In this document: piece after piece, positions 18,714 to 28,221 of the stretch | Position numbering within the stretch: position 1 is the first letter of the stretch | Layout of the letters: each line of letters starts with the position of its first letter | Source: Bacteroidaceae bacterium | GTDB lineage: Bacteria; Bacteroidota; Bacteroidia; Bacteroidales; Bacteroidaceae | DNA: 57,966 nucleotides | Assembly (NCBI GenBank): GCA_017621515.1 | Contig: JAGASY010000085.1 | Coordinates: 1 to 57,966 of the forward strand | Direction of reading: 5' to 3' | Position numbers and translations under genes: made by a program | The notes under the pieces: model-generated | Told to the model about the DNA's origin: nothing | Database searches by the model: none | What the model saw: only the letters and a program-made list of their open reading frames with translations

Positions 18714-19691
18714 TTATATAGATAACTCATCCAGCACACGAATAAGGTCTTTATTCATTGCCTTGTCACTGCGAATAGCATCTGTAAATGGCACATATAC
18801 CACATTGTCATTACGAATACCCACCATCACATTACGCTGTCCGTCAAGTATTGCATCAATAGCACCTGCACCAAGTCTTGATGCAAGAATACGGTCACGA
18901 GCCGAAGGCGAACCTCCGCGCTGAAGATGCCCTAATATTGAAACACGTACATCATACTGAGGATATTCTTTTTTAACCCTGTCAGCATAAAACATTGCAC
19001 CACATTTAGGGCTTTCGCTCACAATCACAATACTGGAGTTTTTGCTTTTACGTATCCCGCGACCAATAAAATGCTCCAACTGGTCAGCATCAGTACTGTC
19101 TTCCGGAATAATCGCAGCCTCAGCTCCACTTGCTATCGCACTGTTTTGAGCAAGAAAACCGGCATCACGTCCCATTACCTCCACAAAGAAGATACGTTCA
19201 TGAGAGTTTGCCGTATCACGAATCTTATCCACGCATTCTACAATCGTATTCAATGTGGTATCATATCCGATGGTAAGATCCGTTCCATATAAATCATTAT
19301 CAATAGTTCCCGGCAAACCTATGCAAGGAACATCAAATTCATCCGCAAAGATACGCGCACCGGTCAGAGAACCATTTCCGCCAATAACAACAAGAGCGTC
19401 AATACCCTCTTTGACCATATTCTCATAAGCCTGCTTTCGTCCTTCCGGTGTCATAAAGGCTTTAGAACGAGCACTCTTCAATATAGTGCCGCCACGAGCT
19501 ATGACATTACTCACACTTTCAGTCGTAAACGAAACTATCTCATCATTTACAAGACCATCATATCCACGATAAATACCTTTTACTCCAAACCCCTTACAAA
19601 TAGCGGTACGAGTAACGGCACGTATTGCGGCATTCATACCGGGAGAATCTCCTCCGGAGGTCAATATACCTATACAATTTATTCTCGACAT
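18714..19691 (-). CDS. pfkA: ATP-dependent 6-phosphofructokinase
   Basis: The 325-residue enzyme has [18 protein letters not shown] (about 8-25), GGNGSLTGA (about 104-112), GLPGTIDND (about 122-130) with the catalytic Asp, and [13 protein letters not shown] (about 254-266). This is the bacterial PFK type. The GGNGS glycine region matches the ATP-using class better than the pyrophosphate class, although co-substrate is not proven by sequence alone. It is followed by miaA. Confidence 0.95.
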   Translation of the reverse strand: MSRINCIGILTSGGDSPGMNAAIRAVTRTAICKGFGVKGIYRGYDGLVNDEIVSFTTESVSNVIARGGTILKSARSKAFMTPEGRKQAYENMVKEGIDALVVIGGNGSLTGARIFADEFDVPCIGLPGTIDNDLYGTDLTIGYDTTLNTIVECVDKIRDTANSHERIFFVEVMGRDAGFLAQNSAIASGAEAAIIPEDSTDADQLEHFIGRGIRKSKNSSIVIVSESPKCGAMFYADRVKKEYPQYDVRVSILGHLQRGGSPSARDRILASRLGAGAIDAILDGQRNVMVGIRNDNVVYVPFTDAIRSDKAMNKDLIRVLDELSI

Positions 19692-19706
19692 AATCTACCA
19701 CAATTT

Positions 19707-21089
19707 TTAATGCGTCAACCAAAACACAAGCATACCTCCAGCCCATGCAACAAAGACACGCCACATGATATGACGCACATACCATATAATACGTATTCGT
19801 TCAAGCTGCAGAACCGACTGCCCGGCCAACGAACCGACAAATAACAATGAACCTCCAATTGCACAGCAGAAAGACAGAAGCTGCCAGTACGCTCCATTCA
19901 GAACAAACTCCGAAGCAGCACCACCCTGCATGTCAAAAGGAAAAAGATTCATACCAATCATGACAAAAGGCACATTATCAACCACACTCGAAATAAGTCC
20001 GGTCAACACACCATATATATATACATTGTCCACATTGCTCTCCAGCCAGTTTGCGATAAAATCCAAGAATCCACATTCCTTCAAGACTCCAACTCCAAGA
20101 GATATGCCTATAAAGTAAAGGATGATACGCATCCCTATAAACTCTGTATTCCGCAAATAATGCCGTTGTACAAACAAGATATTCCCATTACGCTCAAGAT
20201 TGCAAATACCTTCTACCACCCAGATCAATGCCAAAACACATAGCGCACCAAGAAAAGGAGGAAGTTTTGTCACCAAATGCAACGTAGGAATAGACCACAA
20301 TCCTGCCAGTCCTATTACCAATATAAGAATCTTCTGCCATACAGACAAATAAGAATCATCGCCATCGTATCTGCTCAAAATGGAAGAAACTTCCACCTTG
20401 CCAACAAGCATTGACGAGACAAGCAGATTAAAGATGCACAATGTGGAGAAAGCAGGAAGAAAAAGTCCGGCGGCAAATACACTTGGAGTTATGACACCAC
20501 GCACCCAAAGCATAAGAGAAGTCATATCACCTATCACTGTAAACGAGCCTCCCAAATTTGCCGCTATCATAATTGCACACGCATAAATGACTCTCTGGTA
20601 ATGTGAACGAACTACTTGCCCCATTATTGAAATCATAAGCACAACGGTCGTCAAATTATCCACATTGGCAGAAATAAAGAAGGTAAGAATGGAAATGACC
20701 CACAGAAATCTCTTGCTGCTACGCATACGCAGCCACCTGACAAGAGAATCGAAAACACCGTTATTGTTCATAACTTCCACAATCGTATTTGTGGCAATCA
20801 GAAACAATATGACAGAACATGCTTCGGATATGTATTTCACAATGATATTGTCAGCTACAAACTCCTTCACAGTCTCAGGGGTAGATAACCTACCTCCCAA
20901 AAAAGCATCGTATTCCTCAGGGTTCATAAGGCGAAGAAAATCACCTCCATGAATCATATACAGAATCCAAACTATAACACCGCAAAACATGGCAACGGCA
21001 GCGCGGTTTATATGATTAACCTGTTCAGTGCTCATCATCAGATATCCAACAAGCAAAACAGCCACTATGATGAAGGTCATTACAATCAT
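19707..21089 (-). CDS. nhaD: NhaD-type Na+/H+ antiporter
   Basis: From the ATG at 21089 (MIVMTFIIVAVLLVGYLMM) the protein has 460 residues and about a dozen hydrophobic segments. The frame is open to an ATG at 21146, but that start would lie 4 nt from the tRNA-Gly 3' end, so I prefer the internal one. NTIVEVMNNNGVFD, FFISANVDNLTTVV and AANLGGSFTVIGDMTSLM match the NhaD family of the ion-transporter superfamily. It exports Na+ or Li+ in exchange for protons across the inner membrane. Confidence 0.88.
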   Translation of the reverse strand: MIVMTFIIVAVLLVGYLMMSTEQVNHINRAAVAMFCGVIVWILYMIHGGDFLRLMNPEEYDAFLGGRLSTPETVKEFVADNIIVKYISEACSVILFLIATNTIVEVMNNNGVFDSLVRWLRMRSSKRFLWVISILTFFISANVDNLTTVVLMISIMGQVVRSHYQRVIYACAIMIAANLGGSFTVIGDMTSLMLWVRGVITPSVFAAGLFLPAFSTLCIFNLLVSSMLVGKVEVSSILSRYDGDDSYLSVWQKILILVIGLAGLWSIPTLHLVTKLPPFLGALCVLALIWVVEGICNLERNGNILFVQRHYLRNTEFIGMRIILYFIGISLGVGVLKECGFLDFIANWLESNVDNVYIYGVLTGLISSVVDNVPFVMIGMNLFPFDMQGGAASEFVLNGAYWQLLSFCCAIGGSLLFVGSLAGQSVLQLERIRIIWYVRHIMWRVFVAWAGGMLVFWLTH

Positions 21090-21149
21090 ATCCGATATAG
21101 CCTCTTCTGTTTGTAATAAAATATAAAAAGGTTGCATTTGCTGCATCTG

Positions 21150-21222
21150 AGCGGCAAGCGGGACTCGAACCCGTGACCCTCGGCTTGGGAAGCCGATGCT
21201 CTACCAACTGAGCTATTGCCGC
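21150..21222 (-). tRNA. tRNA-Gly (anticodon CCC)
   Basis: On the minus strand a 73-nt cloverleaf starts GCGGCAATAGCTCAG, has the anticodon arm TCGGC-TTCCCAA-GCCGA and ends TTGCCGC plus T73. It is co-directional with nhaD, whose message may start inside or just after it. Confidence 0.94.
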
Positions 21223-21336
21223 ATTAATCCTGCATTTGCATGTGCAAAAGTAACAATTTAAAATGAAATAAAAACTTTTTTCATAGTGAAAATGGTCAAA
21301 AGACGGACTTTTTTTCTCACAAACATAAATTATCCG

Positions 21337-21344
21337 TAATTTTG
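21337..21344 (+). promoter_or_regulatory. -7 box directly before the recF start
   Basis: TAATTTTG ends 4 nt before the recF ATG at 21349. The usual distance to the transcription start implies a leaderless or near-leaderless message. The -33 region is TTTT rather than TTTG. Confidence 0.5.
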
Positions 21345-21348
21345 CAAC

Positions 21349-22446
21349 ATGATACTCAAGAATCTTACAATTATCAACTACAAGAATATATCTGAAGCAA
21401 CTCTTGATTTCTCACCAAAAATCAATTGTTTCATCGGTAGAAATGGTGAAGGAAAAACCAATATTCTTGACTCCATATATTTCCTGTCATTCACCAAAAG
21501 TGCATCTTGTTCCATAGACTCGCAAAACATTCTTCACGGACAAGAGTTTCTCATGCTGCAAGGACTTTACGATATCAACGGCATTGATGAAGAGATTTCA
21601 TGCGGAATGCGCCTACATCAGAAAAAGCATTTCAAGCGCAACAAGAAAGACTACAAACGCCTGTCTGAACATATCGGTCTCCTGCCGCTCATCATGGTGT
21701 CTCCCAACGACAACGAACTTATACTTGGAGGAAGCGAGGAGAGAAGACGGTTTATGGATGTGGTCATATCACAATATAACAAAGACTACATGGCTTCGCT
21801 CATCAGATACAACCGGGCTTTGCAGCAGCGAAATGCCATGTTAAAAGCCGAAGAAGAGCCGAACCCAGAAATAATGGCCACATTCGAGGAGATAATGGCA
21901 GAGACTGGTACTATAGTCTATGAATACCGCAAAGCATTCATTGAAGAGTTTACACCCGTGTTTCAAGAATTTTACACACATATCTCCGGCGGACACGAAA
22001 CTGTGGGTCTTACATACACCAGTCATTGTCAAAGAGGAAACCTGCTGGATGTAATTCAGCGAGACAAGGCAAAAGACCGTGCCGTAGGATATTCCCTGCA
22101 CGGCATTCACAAGGATGATCTTGAAATGACCCTCGATGCGTTCCCTATCAAAAGAGAAGGTTCTCAAGGTCAGAACAAGACATACTTAATTTCATTGAAG
22201 CTGGCACAGTTCAAGTTCCTCAACAATACAGGCAGCCACACCACTCCCCTACTCCTTCTTGATGACATATTCGACAAGCTCGATGCCAACCGGGTTGAAC
22301 AAATAGTATCGCTTGTTTCCGGCTCTTCATTCGGGCAGATTTTCATCACAGACACGAACAGGGAGAATCTTGACAAAATACTTGAACGCTCTAACGGAGA
22401 GTACAAGATTTTCACAGTGTGCAACGGAAACATAGACAATATTTAA
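21349..22446 (+). CDS. recF: DNA replication and repair protein RecF
   Basis: The 365-residue SMC-like ATPase loads RecA at gaps and stalled forks. Seen are the N-terminal MILKNLTIINYKNI, Walker A GRNGEGKTN at about 29-37, EERRRFMD (about 128-135), the GxSQGQNKTY-like ABC signature (GSQGQNKTYLISLKLAQ) near 285-300, and Walker B LLLLDDIFDKLD near 303-314. The DciA-like gene follows after 51 nt, a pairing seen in several phyla. Confidence 0.97.
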   Translation: MILKNLTIINYKNISEATLDFSPKINCFIGRNGEGKTNILDSIYFLSFTKSASCSIDSQNILHGQEFLMLQGLYDINGIDEEISCGMRLHQKKHFKRNKKDYKRLSEHIGLLPLIMVSPNDNELILGGSEERRRFMDVVISQYNKDYMASLIRYNRALQQRNAMLKAEEEPNPEIMATFEEIMAETGTIVYEYRKAFIEEFTPVFQEFYTHISGGHETVGLTYTSHCQRGNLLDVIQRDKAKDRAVGYSLHGIHKDDLEMTLDAFPIKREGSQGQNKTYLISLKLAQFKFLNNTGSHTTPLLLLDDIFDKLDANRVEQIVSLVSGSSFGQIFITDTNRENLDKILERSNGEYKIFTVCNGNIDNI

Positions 22447-22497
22447 TCCTCCGCCACCACAATCTCTGAATAAAATCCACTAATCTAACAAACCACC

Positions 22498-22788
22498 ATG
22501 CGACATAGCAATGCAGAACAATTAGGCTCCATAATAAGCCAGTTAATAAGGCAGGAAGGACTGGAAACACCCTTAAACCAATATCGGCTTATTGAATCAT
22601 GGAAAGAAGTGATGGGAGAAGGAATAGCCCGATATACAGGCAACCTGTTTATCAAAAACCAGACATTGTTTGTACAGATAAAATCATCTGTGCTCAAACA
22701 AGATTTGAGCATGTCACGTGGCAATTTGGTAAAACGGTTAAATGAGCATGTAAAGGCGCAAGTTATTACAGATATCACATTTTATTAA
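22498..22788 (+). CDS. DUF721/DciA-like protein
   Basis: The 96-residue protein has LGSIISQLIRQEGLETPLNQYRLIESWKEVMGEGIARYT, the conserved start of DUF721, followed by a short beta-rich part (LFIKNQTLFVQIKSSVLKQDL). In bacteria without DnaC-type loaders, DciA family proteins help load the DnaB helicase. Its position after recF fits a replication role. It is the shorter form, lacking any N-terminal extension. Confidence 0.88.
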   Translation: MRHSNAEQLGSIISQLIRQEGLETPLNQYRLIESWKEVMGEGIARYTGNLFIKNQTLFVQIKSSVLKQDLSMSRGNLVKRLNEHVKAQVITDITFY

Positions 22789-22894
22789 GCAGACATTTAC
22801 GCACAATAAATCAGCACTTTAAGAAAATATTCTAAATATCCTAATTACAGCTATGTGAATGTCCGTGCCCCCCAAACATTGTCCGTAATCACTC

Positions 22895-23682
22895 CCATAA
22901 CAAAATTTTTTATATACAAAATTTAACAAAATCATTTTCTGACAAAACGACAACCAATTCGGCATATTTTGTTTCTATTTATTGATTTTACGCCCAAATA
23001 CTTTCTTTTTGATTTTGTCAAATGTTAAAATTCTAAGCCCTCTGGAACGCTTCAAAATGAAGCGCAACGAACTTTTCTCGAAGAACGGGGATTTTACGCA
23101 CACTTTCAAAAGCCTCCACGAATTGTGAAATAGTGTTTCGTTTTTAGGTGGTTCTTTTACATTTATTTATTCCCGGCGAAAAGTTTTTTTGAAAAAACTA
23201 CTAAGTTTTCAAATTTTCAGCGCACTGTCGTCACATTTTCAGCGCACTGTAATTTTATTTGCTGTGCGCTACAATTTTAAAAACTTAGTAGTTTGGAGAA
23301 ATTTTCAGCGTGGAGTTTTTGGAAAAGCATTGGGAAGCGGAGAACAAAGCACTGGGGTTCGGTTGAAATGTTAAGAAGTGTATAAATTGCAGCTTTGGAA
23401 GAATATTTGAATTGAAATCGAAATGTGAGTGGATTAAAAGTGATATTTGGAAGTGAGAACTCAGAATTTAGATGTAACTCATTAGTAATCAAAAGATTCT
23501 CCAAACACTCAAAAGTCTCAAAAAATTGCGTCCGACACATTTTTTTGAGATTTTTGAATAAATTTGTATTCTATTGATTATCAATATATTATCTTCAAGC
23601 CAATTTTTTCATCTTTTTGCCATCAGCAAAAAATCGCCCGAAATGTTAAATTTTCATTTTGATCGAAAATATCATTTTGTCA
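22895..23682 (+). repeat. Dispersed 788-bp element, copy B
   Basis: The element begins CCATAACAAAATTTTTT and ends CATTTTGTCA. It has the same internal order as copies A, C and D, including GATTTTGTCAAATGTTAAAA and the AAACTACTAAGTTTT hairpin (23195-23294). Here a local CGCTTCA/TGAAGCG stem is perfect. The third AGCGCACTG-type box is altered (CTGTGCGCT). It starts 106 nt after the DciA-like gene and has the same orientation. The remainder of the gap before 23765 shows nothing else. Confidence 0.9.
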
Positions 23683-23764
23683 AATTGAGAAGTGACATTT
23701 TAGGGTGCAACAGCAAACTTCCATGTCACTCCGACTTTCAAAAAAAATTTGCATCCACAGGTTC

Positions 23765-25192
23765 TCACCGTTCTCCACTCTTAATATGTTCCATGAACAA
23801 CTTTTCATAAGGGCAATTACAAAAAGCACCTTTGTCTATCCGCTCAATATTGTCGGGAAGAAAGACAAAGCCCAACTGTGTACATCCGCCAAACGCATTC
23901 CACTCAACATGAGCTGAAGAGCCTGAGAATACTACGCATTTCAAGCTTGCGCAATCAAAAAATGCGTAGCGGTCTATTTTCATGACTCCTTCGGGAATAA
24001 CAAAAGTGGAAGGTAGCGTTACCCCAGCAAAAGAGCGGAATCCCAATTCCTTGACCGCATCAGGTATGACAGTGCCGGCACAGCCTTGGACAAGCCTCCC
24101 CGTCGCCTTTTCAATAATGGCATTGCAGCCGTCGTCTGAATGATACACGGAATTGTCACGGCTCACGGATATTGACGTGCAGAACTTGCAATAGGAAAAA
24201 GCATCTTCGCCAATGCGGAACACCGTACTCGGTATGGAAATATGCGACAAAGAAGCGTTATGAAAGGCAAATTCACCTATTTCATGGATTCCCTTCACAA
24301 TTTTAGAGCTGCCGCATCCAGCGACAATCCTCGCCCTTGATGTTTCGACCACTGCATTGCAGTCTTTACGAGAGTTATAAATCCTATTCCTTTTATCAAC
24401 CACCACACTACGTAGGTTATAGCACCCGGAAAAGATTCCTTCACCTATTTCCGACACATTCTCCGGAATAAAGACCGAATCCAGCAGGCGGCAACCGTCG
24501 AATGCAAACGTTTCTATCGTTTCAAGAGATTTTGGAAGCTGCACATACCTGAGCGACGGACAGTACTGAAAACAGCCGACTGACAACTTCTTCACTCCTT
24601 CCGGTATGACAAGACTGTCCAAGCGTATGCAACAATCGAATGCGTGTTCACCGATAATAGTCACCCCCTCGGGAATGACGGTCTTATAGCATCCCAAGAC
24701 AAGAGTACCGCTCTCGCTCTCGATGACAGCGTTGCATCCGTTCCGGGAGTCATACCATTCGTTGCCCTCATCCACCACGATGCTCCGGAGGTTCGGGCAA
24801 TAGTCAAATGCAGACTCATCCACGGTGTTTACTGTGGAGGACAGGCGGACGCTCTCAAGCTTCCCACACCCCACAAACGCATCATTTACAAATTCCACAC
24901 CCTCCCCGATGACAAGATGCTTTATGTTGCCGACCGCTTCAAAAGCATGTCTGCCGATAGATTGCACTTGGTATGTCCGTGCATCGTGAACCACCGTACC
25001 GGGTATGACCATCGTGCTGTCCGCAAATTCCGGAGTGTGCAGACTGTCGCCAGACAAGCCTACAACCCTTACCACAGAATCGTTGTCAACGGTATATCTG
25101 AAACAGCCTTGAACAAACTCAAACTGCTCCTTTGCAGATACAGATTGCAGCACAAAGAGCTGAAGAAGCGAAAGAATATATCTCTTTATCAT
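23765..25192 (-). CDS. BspA-like leucine-rich repeat protein
   Basis: Starting at 25192, the 475-residue protein has a signal peptide (MIKRYILSLLQLFVLQSVSA) and then LRR_5-type repeats of the pattern xVIPEGVxxIGxxAFxxCxxLxS. Three longer modules recur, each with a GCNAVIE core and a nearby VxGC (about residues 140-165, 265-290, 360-385). BspA-type proteins of Prevotella and Tannerella are surface or secreted adhesins. There is no clear C-terminal sorting tail, so secretion route is open. The longer start at 25228 is unlikely as it precedes the signal peptide. Confidence 0.88.
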   Translation of the reverse strand: MIKRYILSLLQLFVLQSVSAKEQFEFVQGCFRYTVDNDSVVRVVGLSGDSLHTPEFADSTMVIPGTVVHDARTYQVQSIGRHAFEAVGNIKHLVIGEGVEFVNDAFVGCGKLESVRLSSTVNTVDESAFDYCPNLRSIVVDEGNEWYDSRNGCNAVIESESGTLVLGCYKTVIPEGVTIIGEHAFDCCIRLDSLVIPEGVKKLSVGCFQYCPSLRYVQLPKSLETIETFAFDGCRLLDSVFIPENVSEIGEGIFSGCYNLRSVVVDKRNRIYNSRKDCNAVVETSRARIVAGCGSSKIVKGIHEIGEFAFHNASLSHISIPSTVFRIGEDAFSYCKFCTSISVSRDNSVYHSDDGCNAIIEKATGRLVQGCAGTVIPDAVKELGFRSFAGVTLPSTFVIPEGVMKIDRYAFFDCASLKCVVFSGSSAHVEWNAFGGCTQLGFVFLPDNIERIDKGAFCNCPYEKLFMEHIKSGER

Positions 25193-25249
25193 AATTGCGG
25201 AATTAAATAGAACATCTGTTTTAATCATAAGATTCTAAGAATCAGTTGC

Positions 25250-25282
25250 AAATATACAATTATGTTATAGACAAGTACAAAA
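25250..25282 (-). promoter_or_regulatory. Promoter of the BspA-like gene
   Basis: Minus-strand TTTG (25282-25279), 21 nt, TATATTTG (25257-25250). The predicted leader is about 50 nt. The rest of the gap to 25480 holds a TAATTTTG box that may serve the divergent acyltransferase. Confidence 0.7.
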
Positions 25283-25479
25283 TACACCCATTTTTCATTA
25301 TAGACTTTCAAAATATCAGAGACTGTTCTAAATTATGATTACAGGAGTGTCCTTGACTGTTTACAGAGGAATCAGTCGAGAACAACTGTACAACTATAAC
25401 AAATCATTAAACAGTTTCCCAAATATTTCCGTAATTTTGTATTCATTTTTAAGATTAGCCTATAAAGCTCCATATCTTT

Positions 25480-26484
25480 ATGTATATACTTCATGCCAAC
25501 ATAGTGAATGAGGTGAGGAAAGCCAACTGTTTTGATTTCCTCAGATACTTCTTTGCCTTTTTCCTCATTTTGTCACACTACCTTACGCTGAGCGAACACG
25601 ACAGTGTATGGTTTCTCGCAGGTAGCCTGAGAGTGAAGGCCTTCTTTGTCATTACCGGCTTCCTCGTCACATACAGTTTTCTACGAAGAAACTGCAATCT
25701 GAAATCATACGCTGTAAAGCGTTTTGTCCGCATAGTTCCCGCATACCTCTGCACGATAATGTTCTGCATTCTACTCGGCTGTTGCATAAGCCGTTTGGCA
25801 CTGTCCGATTTCTTCTCTTCGGCACAGACATGGAGATATGCCGTAGCCAATATCTTCATGCTGAACTGGCTGGAACCTTGTCTTCCCGGTGTCTTTGAAG
25901 GCAATAGCATGCAAAGTGTGAACGGCTCGTTATGGAGCATGAAAGTGGAGTCGCTGTTTTATGTGCTCGTCCCCATGATAATATGGCTTGTAGGTAAAGC
26001 AGGGAAGCACACTGTCATGACTGCGGTTATGGCGGCAAGCGTACTTTTCTATAATATACTCCCAGTTCAGTTGCAATACTTCACATACTTTTTCGGAGGC
26101 ATGTCGATGTTACTGTATTTCGACAGTTTCATGAAGTTCAAATATCTTATCGTTTCAATAGCAGCATTGAACGAATTTATCCTCTATTCCGGAATATGCC
26201 CTGCACTGAACTTTACGGTGCAGTCATTGGAACCTATATTTTTCACCGCCACACTCCTGTTCGTGGCATATAACGTGAAATCGCTCAATTTCATGCGCCG
26301 CTACGACAACATCACATACGGACTGTTCCTCTATCACTTTCCAGTCATACAGGTTTTCATATACTTCGGATTGCCGGAACATCACTTCTGGTTATCCTTC
26401 TTCTCCATCACATTCGTGACAGCTGCACTGGCTTATATGTCATGGATATGGATTGAAAAACCGCTGATGAACAGGTATAAATAA
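25480..26484 (+). CDS. Acyltransferase-3 (OafA/YrhL) family membrane protein
   Basis: The 334-residue protein begins with a short soluble stretch, then FDFLRYFFAFFLILSHYLTL (about 19-38), where the conserved R and H of the family occur, followed by FFVITGFLVTYSFLRR (about 55-70). About ten hydrophobic segments follow. This family transfers acetyl or other acyl groups to surface polysaccharides, lipids or peptidoglycan. No glycan-biosynthesis genes are adjacent, so the acceptor cannot be named. Confidence 0.9.
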   Translation: MYILHANIVNEVRKANCFDFLRYFFAFFLILSHYLTLSEHDSVWFLAGSLRVKAFFVITGFLVTYSFLRRNCNLKSYAVKRFVRIVPAYLCTIMFCILLGCCISRLALSDFFSSAQTWRYAVANIFMLNWLEPCLPGVFEGNSMQSVNGSLWSMKVESLFYVLVPMIIWLVGKAGKHTVMTAVMAASVLFYNILPVQLQYFTYFFGGMSMLLYFDSFMKFKYLIVSIAALNEFILYSGICPALNFTVQSLEPIFFTATLLFVAYNVKSLNFMRRYDNITYGLFLYHFPVIQVFIYFGLPEHHFWLSFFSITFVTAALAYMSWIWIEKPLMNRYK

Positions 26485-26531
26485 AGTTTCTTTCTTCCGG
26501 AATCATTCTGCTTTTCGTTCAAGAAAACAGT

Positions 26532-26576
26532 AAAATAAATGCGGATGTATCAAATAGACACACCCGCATTTATTTT
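26532..26576. terminator. Bidirectional terminator between acyltransferase and AAA-ATPase genes
   Basis: AAAATAAATGCGG (26532-26544) pairs perfectly with CCGCATTTATTTT (26564-26576). The A/T-rich stem bottom acts as a T-run on both strands, fitting convergent genes. Confidence 0.8.
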
Positions 26577-26586
26577 TCCATTTTTA

Positions 26587-28149
26587 TCAACCAATAATCC
26601 AATCATCTATAGTCTTGCGCTCGCTATCGAAGTTGATGCCAACTTTCACTATCGGCAGTCCGCACAGGGCGAAGCGTGAAGGATAGTCCTTCAAGTCAAT
26701 CTGCTTCATGGCAGCATCGGCACTCTTATTGAGTTTCAGCTCGATGACATACAATACGGTCTTCATGCGCATCACTATATCCACCCTGCCTCTTGGTGTA
26801 CGCACCTCTACATCGACATACATGCCGAAGAGAGAGAAGATGATATAGAGCATCTGTTGATAATGCCCCTCGTAATCAGTATTGTCGCAATAAGGCACAG
26901 TAAGCAGGAAATCCTGCAATTTGCGGAGAGCACCGTCCATATCGTTGTTCAGCAGACACAGATACATTTTGCCAACCGTGGCCTTGCCTTCTTCTGCATC
27001 AGAGGCAAGATAGTTGGGCAGAAGACTTCCCAACAGCCCTATACGGATTTCCTTGTTGGGAATGTCGAGAGTATATAGTTCCACCTCCTCGCTATAGTCT
27101 TTTATGGTGATATATCCGCTCTGATAAAGCAATGGAGTGATGTCGGTAAGTCGCTCCGTAGGAGCGTCGAATGCCGTAGCAAAAACATTGCGTTGTCCGA
27201 TAGTCTGCGGAATGACGTTATACTTGCGCAGCATCTCGATGAGATAGGTGGGTGTGCCACTACCAAACCAATAATCGCCTAACTTCTCCCATGTAAAAGC
27301 ATTCATCAAGCTGTATGGATTATAGATATCCGGTGAAGGCCACATAAAATGATAACCATCGTATTTTTCCTTCAACTTCTGCATCATCTTGTCTTTCGTA
27401 ATACCGAGTTCTTCGGCAAGATGTTCTATATGTCCGGACATCTGTGTTAGCATCTCTTCCTCAGTGATACCGCAAATGGCAGCATACTTTTTCATCATAC
27501 TGATATTCGAGATATTATTCAGCTCACTAAAGATGCTAAGTTGCGAGAATTTGGTGATTCCCGTGAGGAATACAAAGCGTAAATAGGGGTCGCAAGCCTT
27601 CAGGGGAGAGTAGAAATTACGCATCACATTGCGCAGCACCGGCAGTTCCGTGTCCTCGTGTACCACATCAAGCAGTGGAGCGTCGTACTCGTCTATCAGC
27701 ACAACCACCTTTTTACCAGTCTGCTGATTGGCTCTCATGATTAGCCCCTTAAAGCGATCGTTGATTTTCACTGCATCCTCATCTTTGCCATATATCTTTT
27801 CATATCCAGAAAGCTGATATTCGAGCATTGCTTCCAATGTCTCCTTATCCACATGCTTTGCCGTACTCATATCGAGGTGCAAAACCGGATATTCCGTCCA
27901 CTCCTTCTCCAACCTCTCTATTGCCAACCCCTTAAAGAGTTCCTTCTTTCCCTCGAAGTAGCTCTTCAAAGTGGAGGTAAGCAAAGACTTTCCGAACCGT
28001 CTCGGACGGCTCAGGAAATAATATATAGGCGCACTATGTGCAAGTCTGTACACATACTCCGTCTTGTCTATATACAAATAGTCTTCTTCTATTATCTTCT
28101 CGAAAGTCTGTATGCCTACCGGGCAGAACTTCAGCTTCTTGTCGGTCAT
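26587..28149 (-). CDS. AAA-ATPase-like/PD-(D/E)XK nuclease-like protein
   Basis: The start at 28149 (MTDKKLKFCPVGIQTFEKI) gives 520 residues and has a GGAGG Shine-Dalgarno site 7 nt upstream, rare in this window. N-terminal AAA features are SRPRRFGKSLLTSTL (about 49-63) as Walker A and VVLIDEYDAPL (about 149-159) as Walker B. The C-terminal part has GRVDIVM and VIELKLNKSADAAMKQI, fitting the DUF1703 PD-(D/E)XK nuclease fold. The family is common and expanded in gut Bacteroidota and is of unknown function. The SD site and the family's patchy spread suggest transfer. Confidence 0.88.
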   Translation of the reverse strand: MTDKKLKFCPVGIQTFEKIIEEDYLYIDKTEYVYRLAHSAPIYYFLSRPRRFGKSLLTSTLKSYFEGKKELFKGLAIERLEKEWTEYPVLHLDMSTAKHVDKETLEAMLEYQLSGYEKIYGKDEDAVKINDRFKGLIMRANQQTGKKVVVLIDEYDAPLLDVVHEDTELPVLRNVMRNFYSPLKACDPYLRFVFLTGITKFSQLSIFSELNNISNISMMKKYAAICGITEEEMLTQMSGHIEHLAEELGITKDKMMQKLKEKYDGYHFMWPSPDIYNPYSLMNAFTWEKLGDYWFGSGTPTYLIEMLRKYNVIPQTIGQRNVFATAFDAPTERLTDITPLLYQSGYITIKDYSEEVELYTLDIPNKEIRIGLLGSLLPNYLASDAEEGKATVGKMYLCLLNNDMDGALRKLQDFLLTVPYCDNTDYEGHYQQMLYIIFSLFGMYVDVEVRTPRGRVDIVMRMKTVLYVIELKLNKSADAAMKQIDLKDYPSRFALCGLPIVKVGINFDSERKTIDDWIIG

Positions 28150-28221
28150 AATATTACCTCCACTTTTAATGTTTATGGTACAAAAATATGGTATCTTAGA
28201 AGTAAACTTCAAATATATCCG

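Noticed and set aside
23277..23540. 87-residue minus-strand frame inside element copy B
   Set aside because: It reads against the element direction and is not preserved in the other copies.
24644..25210. 188-residue plus-strand frame
   Set aside because: It is antisense to the BspA-like gene and arises from its repetitive composition.
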